From Albidovulum sp. (GTDB taxonomy: Bacteria > Pseudomonadota > Alphaproteobacteria > Rhodobacterales > Rhodobacteraceae): a stretch of DNA of 15,871 bases. Under the pieces are notes generated by a model. It was not told the DNA's origin. It did no database searches and worked only from the letters and a program-made list of their open reading frames with translations. The first letter of the stretch is position 1; each line of letters starts with the position of its first letter. The translations under genes were made by a program, and so were the position numbers. Positions 1 to 7,213 of this stretch are shown one piece after another. The stretch spans positions 1 to 15,871 of the forward strand of contig JACKKB010000001.1 of the NCBI GenBank assembly GCA_020637635.1, given 5' to 3'.

Positions 1-296
1 TGCAGGCGCACATAGTCGCTGTAGCCGCGCAGGGTTGAGCGTTCCATCCGCCGCCCGGCTTTGCACCGCACCTCGCAGTGATCGAGCCAGCTTTTCGCGG
101 CCTCGGCCACCGTGATGCTCTCGCTGTCGGCCAGATAGGTGTGGTTGGCGACCAGCGAGCGGACCTTCACCAGATAGACGTCGGCATCCTTCCGGCGCGG
201 GAACAGCTTCGAGCGGCGCTTGCCGGCCTGGTCGGTGAAATCCACCTGCCAGCGCACCAGGCCCGAGGGCAGCGTTCTCTTCCGGATCGTGGCCAT
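1..296 (-). CDS. int: Tyrosine-type site-specific integrase, N-terminal part (cut by window edge)
   Basis: Ninety-eight residues are visible, starting MATIRKRTLPSGLVRWQVDF; the gene runs off the left edge, so the catalytic domain (R..H-R-H..Y) is not seen. The first ~45 residues have the beta-rich, basic look of an arm-type DNA-binding domain (K/R-rich, with G-K-R-R-S-K-L-F at about 25-32). Residues ~62-98 (ITVAEAAKSWLDHCE... then RSTLRGYSDYV) match the start of the SAM-like core-binding domain of phage integrases. An ATG at 294-296 follows a purine-rich AGGGAAAG, supporting this start. It is transcribed outward, divergently from the early genes, the normal place for int at one end of a prophage or satellite. 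It should integrate and, with an excisionase, excise the element at the tRNA-fMet site. The family call is secure; target specificity is inferred. Confidence 0.9.
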   Translation of the reverse strand, partial: MATIRKRTLPSGLVRWQVDFTDQAGKRRSKLFPRRKDADVYLVKVRSLVANHTYLADSESITVAEAAKSWLDHCEVRCKAGRRMERSTLRGYSDYVRL

Positions 297-312
297 CCGA
301 CTTTCCCTATTT

Positions 313-353
313 ATGACAATGCGTTGAGCGTCGTCAGCCTTCTGCATTGCCAT
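313..353. repeat. Imperfect inverted repeat between int and the early operon
   Basis: ATGACAATGC (313-322) and GCATTGCCAT (344-353) are inverted copies with 9 of 10 bases matching and a 21-bp spacer. The arms lie 17-57 bp upstream of the int start and upstream of the candidate rightward promoter. The position suits an operator or a recombination-directionality binding site, for example for the AlpA/excisionase-like protein at 1147-1398. The arms are short, so chance occurrence is possible. Confidence 0.3.
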
Positions 354-425
354 CGGTTGCGCGGCATGGCGAGGCGAAAGTGGATACCCCGGAAGCCAGT
401 ATCGGATTTTTACACCGAAACGCTC

Positions 426-454
426 TTGTGCGCCAGAGGTTTCGGAGCTACATT
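426..454 (+). promoter_or_regulatory. Candidate sigma70-type promoter for the rightward early operon
   Basis: A -35-like TTGTGC (426-431) and a -10-like TACATT (449-454) are separated by 17 bp, followed by a leader of about 25 nt to the ATG at 485. The hexamers match consensus 3/6 and 4/6, so this is a moderate prediction. The 297-484 region holds no convincing gene; it carries this promoter, the int leader on the other strand and the inverted repeat at 313-353. Confidence 0.35.
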
Positions 455-484
455 CCAAAACAACCCGGGGAGTCCACCACCGTC

Positions 485-1135
485 ATGGCAAAACTGAGCG
501 ATCTCATCCCCACGCTTGCGCAGGTTCTGCCGATGCCCGAGCAGACCGTGGCGGTGATTGCGCGCAGCTTGCGCCAGGAACGCCTGCTGTCGACGGGCGG
601 GCGCGGGCCGGGCGCGGCGGACATGACTCCCGACGACTGCGCCCGCTTGCTGCTGGCGATCATGGCCACCGATCAGGTGAAGGATGCGGTGCGCGCAGTG
701 CAGACCTTCTGGGCCTTCCCTGTCGAGGTTGTGCACTGCAGCACCACGGCGTCGGAGGACGAACAGGACGATTGGCTGCCGCTCCCCGAGGCGATGCACA
801 GCCTCATCGGGGCGAAAACCTTTGGCGAGATGCTGGCGGGTCTGATCGCGGCGGCTCGGGACGGCGCGCTGGATGCAGCCCTAGGCGGCATCGCGCTACC
901 CTTCATGAAGATCGAGGTCGAGCGGCGGTTCCACACCGCATCCGTCACCCTCGCAGGGTCCAGCGACGGGCTAATGCCCGACCGGACCGTGATGATCGCC
1001 AGCTTCGCACCGCCGAAGGGGCAGCTTCGCAAGCTGATGGAGGCATCCGGATTTCACGAGGGCGGCGACGCGATGGTCAGCTTCGCCGTCAGTCAGAGAA
1101 CGATCATCGCGCTCGGCGCGCTGATCCGCACCTAG
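485..1135 (+). CDS. Hypothetical early protein, possibly DNA-binding regulator (216 aa)
   Basis: First gene of the rightward early operon. The chosen ATG (protein begins MAKLSDLIPTLAQVLPMP) is preceded by GGGGAG 12 bases upstream; the open frame extends further upstream but that part does not look coding. Residues ~1-75 are predicted helical with a helix-turn-helix feel (PEQTVAVIARSLRQERLLSTG), followed by a D-M-T-P-D-D-C-A-R-L-L-L-A-I segment. That arrangement is seen in DNA-binding proteins of alphaproteobacterial prophages, but I do not recognise a named family. The C-terminal half (~115-216) is alpha/beta with no evident catalytic motif. A regulator of the element would fit its position beside int. 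The stop codon overlaps the strong ribosome binding site of the next gene, so co-expression is likely. Confidence 0.7.
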   Translation: MAKLSDLIPTLAQVLPMPEQTVAVIARSLRQERLLSTGGRGPGAADMTPDDCARLLLAIMATDQVKDAVRAVQTFWAFPVEVVHCSTTASEDEQDDWLPLPEAMHSLIGAKTFGEMLAGLIAAARDGALDAALGGIALPFMKIEVERRFHTASVTLAGSSDGLMPDRTVMIASFAPPKGQLRKLMEASGFHEGGDAMVSFAVSQRTIIALGALIRT

Positions 1136-1146
1136 GAGGACAGGAC

Positions 1147-1398
1147 ATGCAAACGGAAATGCGGGCTGGACCCGCCACGGAGGAGGCTTGCCCGACGCTG
1201 GCCGACGATCTGCTGCGCGGCGCGGACGCCATCGCGATCTTCGTCTTCGGCGACGCGAAGGCGCGGCGGAAGGTCTACTACTATGCGGGTGAGGCCAAGG
1301 TGCGGATGCCCACCTTCCGGATGGGCAACGTGATCTGCGCGCGGAAATCGAAGCTCCTCGACTGGATCGAGCAGCAGGAGACCGCGCAATGGCAATGA
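1147..1398 (+). CDS. Small winged-helix/excisionase-like DNA-binding protein (83 aa)
   Basis: The start at 1147 has an excellent ribosome binding site (AGGAGG, about 7 bases upstream). The protein has a helix (LADDLLRGADAIAIFVFG), a turn, then RRKVYYYAGEAKVRMPTFRM and GNVICARKSKLLDWIEQQE. This pattern resembles AlpA/excisionase-type small MerR-like winged helices: a recognition helix, a wing leading into 'P-x-F-R-x-G-x-x-I', and a closing 'S-K-L-x-x-W-I-E' helix. Such proteins act as recombination directionality factors or as activators of int/excision. In PICIs and P4-like satellites an AlpA-type protein is the switch that turns on excision. Its place next to int fits this role. The fold assignment is by pattern only and the function is inferred. 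Confidence 0.7.
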   Translation: MQTEMRAGPATEEACPTLADDLLRGADAIAIFVFGDAKARRKVYYYAGEAKVRMPTFRMGNVICARKSKLLDWIEQQETAQWQ

Positions 1399-1721
1399 GA
1401 GTCGCGCCCCTCCTCATCACGCCCGACGACCACGTCCGCTATGGCAACGCGATCCGTCATTGCCGGGCCGAGCTGCTGGACCTGGTCGAGAAAGCGATCT
1501 CCGACACGATCCATCATGCGCAGGCCCGGAAGTGCCTGGTCGAGCTCGACCGCCTGCGGACCGAATTGGAGATTCATCTCCATGGAATGGTGCCGCCACG
1601 GAACGATCCGCGACACCTGAGGACGTCGGTCTATTCCGGTCAGAGCACCTTTTCCTGGAAGCGGCTCGCCCGGGAGGACCGTGCACGCGACGCCTTCGCG
1701 AGCTGGGACGTGGGGTACTGA
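1389..1721 (+). CDS. Hypothetical small phage protein (110 aa)
   Basis: The start codon lies inside the end of the preceding gene (10-nt overlap), and the stop is 3 bases before the primase-helicase start, so all are probably one transcript. The protein begins MAMRVAPLLITPDDHVRYGN; a second ATG two codons on is an alternative start. Residues ~20-65 form a long amphipathic helix region (CRAELLDLVEKAISDTIHHA, then KCLVELDRLRTELEIHL) suggesting a helical dimer or hairpin. The C-terminus is basic and polar with no known motif. I do not recognise the family. Operon position suggests an accessory role in regulation or replication. Confidence 0.65.
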   Translation: MAMRVAPLLITPDDHVRYGNAIRHCRAELLDLVEKAISDTIHHAQARKCLVELDRLRTELEIHLHGMVPPRNDPRHLRTSVYSGQSTFSWKRLAREDRARDAFASWDVGY

Positions 1722-1724
1722 GCC

Positions 1725-4394
1725 ATGGAGGACGCCATCCGCATGACCGACGACCAGGCTGGCGCCGATCCGGTGGCGGATGCGTCCACCGTGGCGGCCC
1801 TCTCCAGCGCGCCCGAAGATCTGACCGAGTTGCGGCTTGCGCTCCACCGCAACGGCTATCGCCCGATCCCGGTTCTGGGCGCGCATGTCGCGATGAAGGG
1901 CGCGGGCAAGCGGCCGATGATGAAGGGCTGGGAGACGGTCTGCGCAAGCGCCGACGAGGCCGAGATCGCGCGCTGGACGAAGGCGCAGCGCAACTGCACC
2001 AACACGGGCCTGCTCTGCTGCGAATTGGTCGGCGTCGATATCGACGTGCTGCACCGCGACCATGCCCACCGGCTGACCTGCATAGCGACCGAGATGCTCG
2101 GCATGTCGCCCGCCTCCCGGATCGGGCGCGCGCCGAAGATCCTGCTCGCATTTCGCACCGATGCGCCGTTCGACAAGGTGCAGACCAGCGAGTTCCACAT
2201 GCTCGACGGCACGGTGGCGCGGGTCGAGGTGCTGGCGACCGGGCAGCAGTTCGTAGCCTTCGGCATCCACCCCGACACGAAGGCACCCTATCATTGGCCG
2301 GAACGCTCGCCGCTCGACGTGCCGCTGCACGAGCTGCCGGTCGTCAGCCGGGACAGCTGCGCGGCCTTCATCGCGGCGGCCGAGGATTATTTGCGCAAGG
2401 CCGGCGGCCAGACCACCGCCGATCGGCGCGAGATCGACCGCGAGGGGCGCAAGGCCGCCGGGCTTAAGCAGAAGGAAGCCCCGTCGCGCGCGCTGATCGA
2501 GGAAGCGGTCGCCCACATTCGCAACGACGAACTGCCCTACGACGACTGGATCAAGGTCGGGCTCGCGCTCTACGCCGCGCTCGGACCGGAAGGCCGCGAC
2601 CTGTGGGAGGGCTGGTCGGCACGGGCGGACAAGAACGATCCGGAATACACCGCCGAGAAATGGGACAGCTTCTCGTCCGTGCGCAGCGTGACCGTGGGCA
2701 CGCTGTTCTGGCTCGCACGGCAGAACGGCTGGCGCGCGGAACAGGTGGAGCGGGTGCGAACCTCCCGCGCTCGTTTTCCAGACGGCCAGGATGCCGACGA
2801 TGACGACGGAGACGGCCGCCCGGTGATCCGCATCTTTGCGGGCTTCCTGCACCGGGCCGTCGACATGGCCGAGGGCGCGCTGATGCAGGCGGGGCTCGGC
2901 TACTATCAGCGAGGCAGCATGGTGGTGCGCCCGGCGATGGTGCCGGTGGCGGTCTCGGACGGGCGCACTGTCGACGCGCCCCGGCTGGTCGACGTCAAGG
3001 CGCACCACATGGCCGAGGCCTTCACCCGCGCGGCGAACTGGAAGCGGTTCGACAAGCGCGAGGGCGAGTGGCTCAGCACCGACTGCCCGCACAGGATCGC
3101 GGAGACCTTCCTGGCGCGCGAGGGCCAGTGGCGCCTGCCGGTGCTGACCGGGATCATCAACTGCCCGACCCTGCGCGCCGACGGCTCGATCCTCGACCTG
3201 CCGGGCTATGACGCGCAGACCGGGCTGCTGTTCGACCCGCAGGACGTCCGCTTCCCCGCCCTGCCGCGCGATCCCGACCGGGCCACGGCCCTTCGCGCGC
3301 TCGCTTTCCTCAAGGATCTGATCTCGACCTTCCCCTTCGTCACCGACGCGGACCGTTCGGTCGCGCTCTCCGGGATCCTGACGGCGCTGATCCGCCGGTC
3401 GCTGCCGACCGCGCCGCTGCACGGGTTCAACGCGCCGACGGCCGGGACGGGCAAATCCATGCTGGTCGATCTGGCGAGCCAGATCGCCACCGCACGCCCC
3501 GCGCCGGTGATTGCGCAGGGCAAATCTGAGGAGGAAATGGAGAAGCGGCTGGGTGCGGCGCTGATCGCGGGCGACGTCCTGATCGCCATCGACAACTGCG
3601 AGGAACCGCTGGGCGGCGAGCTTCTCTGCCAGACCATGACGCAGACGAGCCTCAAGGTCCGGATCCTCGGCAAGTCCGTGAACGCCGAGGTGCCGAGCAA
3701 CGCGGCCATCTTCGCCACCGGCAACAACCTGACCTTCGAGGGCGACATGACCCGCCGCGCGCTCCGCGCCACGCTCGACGCCGGGGTGGAGCGGCCCGAG
3801 CTGCGCGCCTTCGACCGCGATCCCCTCGCCATGGTGACCGAGCGGCGCGGCGACTACGTCTCGGCCGGGCTGACCGTCCTGCGCGCCTTCCACATCGCCG
3901 GTCGACCGCAGCAGCGCGCGCCGCTGGGCTCCTTCACCAACTGGTCGCGCTGGGTTCGCGACGCCCTGATCTGGCTGGGCGAGGCAGACCCCTGCGACAC
4001 GATGGAGGAACTGCGCGGCGCCGACCCGAAGCTCGAGGCGCTGACCTCGGTCCTGGAAGGCTGGCGCGAGGTTATCGGCCTGCAGCCCGCCAACGTTCGC
4101 GACGTGATCGAACGCGCGACCGAGCAGCGACCGCAGCTCTACGGCCGCACCGAGTTCGTGCATCCCGAGTTCCGCGAGGCCCTGCTACGGGTCGCGGGCG
4201 AAGGCGGCGCGATCAACGGCCGTAGACTCGGCAAGTGGATCGGGTCGCACCAGAACCGGATCGTGAGCGGGCTGCGCCTGGTCAACGCGGGCGTGTCGGC
4301 AGGGCACACGCGCTGGCAGCTGGAACACGCGACATCGAACTCCGCGCCGATCAACAACGGTTCTGAAACTCTCCGGAGCCGTGCCGATGCGTGA
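1725..4394 (+). CDS. Primase-polymerase/AAA+ helicase, replication protein (889 aa)
   Basis: A multidomain replication initiator. Residues ~30-215 look like a bifunctional DNA primase/polymerase (prim-pol) domain: G-x-x-P-I-P-V near 44-50, the catalytic acidic pair in VGVDIDVL (D105, D107), R-x-E-V-L near 166-170 and the G-x-H-P-D-T histidine (H182). Residues ~258-335 match a PriCT-type linker (LPYDDWIKVGLAL, then a W-D-S-F segment). Residues ~540-700 form an AAA+/SF3-like helicase: Walker A APTAGTGKS ending K577-S578, Walker B VLIAIDNCE (D623), sensor IFATGNN (662-668) and TRRALR (676-681) as a possible arginine finger. It should prime and unwind the element's DNA at the neighbouring origin. 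A start at 1743 (MTDDQAG) with an upstream GGAGG is an alternative. Satellites and small prophages commonly carry such a fused protein. Confidence 0.9.
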   Translation: MEDAIRMTDDQAGADPVADASTVAALSSAPEDLTELRLALHRNGYRPIPVLGAHVAMKGAGKRPMMKGWETVCASADEAEIARWTKAQRNCTNTGLLCCELVGVDIDVLHRDHAHRLTCIATEMLGMSPASRIGRAPKILLAFRTDAPFDKVQTSEFHMLDGTVARVEVLATGQQFVAFGIHPDTKAPYHWPERSPLDVPLHELPVVSRDSCAAFIAAAEDYLRKAGGQTTADRREIDREGRKAAGLKQKEAPSRALIEEAVAHIRNDELPYDDWIKVGLALYAALGPEGRDLWEGWSARADKNDPEYTAEKWDSFSSVRSVTVGTLFWLARQNGWRAEQVERVRTSRARFPDGQDADDDDGDGRPVIRIFAGFLHRAVDMAEGALMQAGLGYYQRGSMVVRPAMVPVAVSDGRTVDAPRLVDVKAHHMAEAFTRAANWKRFDKREGEWLSTDCPHRIAETFLAREGQWRLPVLTGIINCPTLRADGSILDLPGYDAQTGLLFDPQDVRFPALPRDPDRATALRALAFLKDLISTFPFVTDADRSVALSGILTALIRRSLPTAPLHGFNAPTAGTGKSMLVDLASQIATARPAPVIAQGKSEEEMEKRLGAALIAGDVLIAIDNCEEPLGGELLCQTMTQTSLKVRILGKSVNAEVPSNAAIFATGNNLTFEGDMTRRALRATLDAGVERPELRAFDRDPLAMVTERRGDYVSAGLTVLRAFHIAGRPQQRAPLGSFTNWSRWVRDALIWLGEADPCDTMEELRGADPKLEALTSVLEGWREVIGLQPANVRDVIERATEQRPQLYGRTEFVHPEFREALLRVAGEGGAINGRRLGKWIGSHQNRIVSGLRLVNAGVSAGHTRWQLEHATSNSAPINNGSETLRSRADA

Positions 4395-4754
4395 CGTTCA
4401 TTCCCGATCCGTCTGGTGGGTTTGGTGGCTTTGGTGGATTTGTCCCGGCCGATATCTGTGTTTGTCGCCCGAAGTGTCAGCGACGTGGAAGGTCGCGACA
4501 CGTGACGCCATGCATCACGCCGCGACGCATGACGTGACAGTTTTCAGGAGCGGGCCGAAACAAACCCCTGATCTCCACCAAACCCACCAGACAATGCGTG
4601 AACGGACGGCGACGCCCGGCACAGCCCGCGAGAACTTCAGAACCGCCGTTAGCCATCGGGAACGCCGGATCGAGGGCCGCCGGGCGGTTCCTCCTGCGCC
4701 GATCCGTATGTGGGGACGCGCAGCGCATGACCCCGCCAGCGTCAGGGGGCGGAA
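4395..4754. other. Non-coding region before terS: candidate cos/packaging site and/or replication origin
   Basis: These 360 bases lie between the replication gene and terS. They contain a TTTGGTGG repeat cluster, the perfect 18-bp inverted repeat at 4411-4592, and two copies of ACGTGAC (4500-4506 and 4532-4538). In lambda, whose terminase subunits resemble those here, cos lies just upstream of terS and carries repeated TerS binding sites. Replication origins often lie beside the primase-helicase gene. Either function, or both, would fit. An open frame across this stretch (4381-4758) translates into repeat-driven tryptophan runs and is not accepted as a gene. Confidence 0.5.
4411..4592. repeat. 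Perfect 18-bp inverted repeat with TTTGGTGG repeats
   Basis: GTCTGGTGGGTTTGGTGG at 4411-4428 is the exact reverse complement of 4575-4592, with 146 bp between. Beside the left arm the core TTTGGTGG recurs at 4421-4428 and 4430-4437, and TTTGT follows; ACAAA sits at the same distance from the right arm (4560-4564), so weaker symmetry may extend to about 33 bp. The arms are candidate binding sites for TerS at cos or for the initiator at an origin. Confidence 0.85.
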
Positions 4755-5264
4755 ATGACTAAACTCAACAGTCACGAGACCAAGACCGCCTTCGCCGCCC
4801 GGGTCGGGCTGACCAAGGGCCGCATCTCGCAACTGGTGGCCGAGGGGCTGCCGGTGCGCGCGGACGGACGGATCGACGTGGCGGTTGGGCTCGCCTGGAT
4901 CGAGGACAACCTCGACCCCGCCCGCCGCAACAGGGGCGGTGCCGCCGTCCCCACTCGCGCCACGACCACGCTGGCCGAAGCCAAGCGGCTGCATGAGATC
5001 GTGAAGGTCCAGCGCGCTAAGCTCGCGTTCGAGCGCGAACAGGGCCAGCTGGTCGAGACCGCCGCCGCCACGCGCACGGTGTTCGCGCGCGCCCGTGCCG
5101 AACGCGACGCGCATCTCGCATGGGTCCAGCGCACCGCGCCCCTGCTGGCGGCCGAGCTCGGCGCCGATCCCCGCGCCACCTTCGCCGCCCTCGACCGGAT
5201 GATGCGCGAGCATCTCGAACACCTGGCCGACCTGCCGCTGGGGAGCTTCGGCGATGGTGCCTGA
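4755..5264 (+). CDS. terS: Terminase small subunit, Nu1-like (169 aa)
   Basis: Residues ~8-55 form a winged-helix DNA-binding domain (AFAARVGLTKGRISQLVAEG, then LPVRADGRIDVAVGLAWIED), the typical Nu1-type start. Residues ~72-115 are a long charged helix (TTLAEAKRLHEIVKVQRAKL, AFEREQGQLV) used for oligomerisation and contact with the large subunit. The tail (RMMREHLEHLADLPLGSF) is also helical. The length suits the family. The protein would recognise the element's own packaging site, probably in the preceding intergenic region, and recruit TerL. It overlaps terL by 11 nt, so the two are translationally coupled. An own TerS together with its own TerL and capsid means packaging does not rely on helper terminase, unlike classical PICIs that redirect a helper TerL. 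Confidence 0.85.
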   Translation: MTKLNSHETKTAFAARVGLTKGRISQLVAEGLPVRADGRIDVAVGLAWIEDNLDPARRNRGGAAVPTRATTTLAEAKRLHEIVKVQRAKLAFEREQGQLVETAAATRTVFARARAERDAHLAWVQRTAPLLAAELGADPRATFAALDRMMREHLEHLADLPLGSFGDGA

Positions 5265-7062
5265 CATCGACCTCGCCTGGCGGCGCGGCATCCGCCCCGA
5301 ACCGCCGATCCCCGTTTCGGACTGGGCCGACCGGCACCGCATCCTGCCGCCGACCTCGGCCGAGCCGGGGCGCTGGCGCACCGAACGGACGCCCTACCTG
5401 CGCGCCGTGATGGACGCGCTGTCCACGGCCAGCCCCTGGGAGCGCGTCGTGCTGATGAAGGGCGCGCAAACCGGCGGCTCCGAGGCCGGGCTGAACTGGC
5501 TGGGCTACATCATCCAGAACGCGCCCGGCATCGCCATGCTGGTCATGCCGTCGCTCGACATGGTGCGCCGGAATACAACCGTGCGGATTGACCCATTGAT
5601 CGAAGCGACGCCCGCGCTGCGCGACCTGGTGTCGGCCCCAAGGTCACGCGACGCCGGGAACAGCCTGTTCCGCAAATCCTTCCCTGGCGGCCAGCTGGTG
5701 ATGACCGGGGCAAACAGCGCGGTGGGGCTGCGGTCCACGCCCGTGCGCTACCTGTTTCTGGACGAGGTGGACGGCTATCCCGGCGATGCCGATGGCGAGG
5801 GCGATCCGGTCGATCTGGCGATCCAGCGTACCGCGACCTTCCGCGGGCGGCGCAAGATCTACATGGTCTCCACGCCGACCCTGAAGGGCCATTCGCGCAT
5901 CGAGGCAGCCTTCGAGCACAGCGACCGGCGCTTCTACCATGTCCCATGCCTGCATTGCGGCGACATGGCGCCGATTACCTGGGCGCGCATCCGCTGGCCC
6001 GAAGGGCGGCGCGACGAGGCGCATCTGGTCTGCGAGGCCTGCGGCGGCGTCCACCACGAGCACGAGAAGCCCCGCCTGCTGGCCGCAGGCGAATGGCGCG
6101 CGACCGCCAAGGGCGACGGCCGCACTGCGGGCTTCCACCTCTCCGCGCTCTATTCCCCGTGGGAGACATGGGCCGAGATCGCCGCCGAGCATGGCTGTGT
6201 CCGCAGGGACCCGCCCCGCCTACCGGTCTGGGTCAACACTAAGCTGGGCGAGTCCTGGGAGGACCAGGCGGGCGACACCGTCCCGGCCGACCCGCTCATG
6301 GCGCGGCGCGAGGATTGGGGCGAGGCGCTGCCCGCCGCCGTCGCCGTGCTGACCGCGGGCGTTGACGTGCAGGGCGACCGGATCGAGGTGCAGATCCTCG
6401 GCTGGGGCCGCGACGAGGAGGCGTGGGTGATCGACTACCGCGTGCTCTGGGGCGATCCGTCCGGGCCGCGCCTTTGGTCCGACCTCGACATGGTGCTGCA
6501 GGCGACCTTCCCGCATCCCGCGGGGCTCGACCTGCCCGTGCGCGCCGCCGCCATCGACACCGGCGGCCACCACACCAAGATGGCCTACGAGTTCTGCCGC
6601 ACCCGCCTCGCCCGCCGCATCTGGGCGATCAAGGGTCGCGGCGGGCCCGGCATCCCGGTCTGGCCCCGCCGCCCGACGCGGACGAACAAGGGCAAGATCC
6701 CGCTCTTCATCGTAGGCGTGGACGCGGTGAAGGACGCCGTCTACGCCCGCCTGCGCCTGACCGAGCCTGGCCCCGGCGCGATCCACTTCCCCCGCCGCCT
6801 GGACGCCGACTACTTCCGCCAGCTGACCGCCGAGCGCGTCGTCACCCGCTTCGAGCGCGGACGCCCCATCCGCTCCTGGCAACCCAAGCGCGACGGCGAA
6901 CGCAACGAGGCCCTCGACACCTTCGTCTACGCCCACGCCGCCCTGCACGGGCTCATCAGCATGGGACTGCGGCTGAACGAGGAGGTGGACGGGGTGGCAT
7001 CGGTGACGGGGCGACCCGTTGCCGACGCCGGGCGCGTGATCCGGTCGGCGTGGATGACGTGA
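5254..7062 (+). CDS. terL: Terminase large subunit, lambda gpA family (602 aa)
   Basis: ATP-driven DNA packaging motor and nuclease. The N-terminal ATPase has the gpA-type Walker A-like loop KGAQTGGSE (69-77), the Walker B YLFLDEVDGYP (166-176, D170/E171) and a motif III STP (206-208). A zinc-finger-like pair of C-x-x-C elements follows (C232/C235 and C260/C263), typical of the gpA family. The C-terminal nuclease has GVDVQGDRIE (369-378, D371) and AAIDTGGHHT (432-441, D435). Length is normal and no frame disruption is seen. The start overlaps terS and has GGGAG upstream. In lambda-like phages the next genes are gpW and portal; here a 3-kb cargo gene is inserted instead and the gpW-like gene lies after the capsid gene. 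Confidence 0.95.
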   Translation: MVPDIDLAWRRGIRPEPPIPVSDWADRHRILPPTSAEPGRWRTERTPYLRAVMDALSTASPWERVVLMKGAQTGGSEAGLNWLGYIIQNAPGIAMLVMPSLDMVRRNTTVRIDPLIEATPALRDLVSAPRSRDAGNSLFRKSFPGGQLVMTGANSAVGLRSTPVRYLFLDEVDGYPGDADGEGDPVDLAIQRTATFRGRRKIYMVSTPTLKGHSRIEAAFEHSDRRFYHVPCLHCGDMAPITWARIRWPEGRRDEAHLVCEACGGVHHEHEKPRLLAAGEWRATAKGDGRTAGFHLSALYSPWETWAEIAAEHGCVRRDPPRLPVWVNTKLGESWEDQAGDTVPADPLMARREDWGEALPAAVAVLTAGVDVQGDRIEVQILGWGRDEEAWVIDYRVLWGDPSGPRLWSDLDMVLQATFPHPAGLDLPVRAAAIDTGGHHTKMAYEFCRTRLARRIWAIKGRGGPGIPVWPRRPTRTNKGKIPLFIVGVDAVKDAVYARLRLTEPGPGAIHFPRRLDADYFRQLTAERVVTRFERGRPIRSWQPKRDGERNEALDTFVYAHAALHGLISMGLRLNEEVDGVASVTGRPVADAGRVIRSAWMT

Positions 7063-7213
7063 GGCCAACTGACAGCATTCGCTGCGATGCATGCTCCGAA
7101 ACCGGGCGCTTGCGCAGAGCACTACACCCCGAGTCGGTTGAAAAAGCTGTGTTATCCGCGATAGTCAAGGAGTGGCTCTGGGCCTTCCGGAACCAAGCTT
7201 TGAAAGAGCGCCC

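Noticed and set aside
1281..4163. 960-codon open frame on the minus strand across the primase-helicase gene
   Set aside because: It is antisense to a gene with clear prim-pol and AAA+ motifs; its translation is Arg/Gly/Ala/His-rich without motifs, the usual shadow in high-GC DNA with strong third-position bias.
4381..4758. Possible 125-aa gene between the primase-helicase and terS, overlapping both ends
   Set aside because: Its overlaps look operon-like, but it runs through the inverted repeat and gives a tryptophan cluster from TGG repeats; no domain or good ribosome binding site. Non-coding function is more likely.
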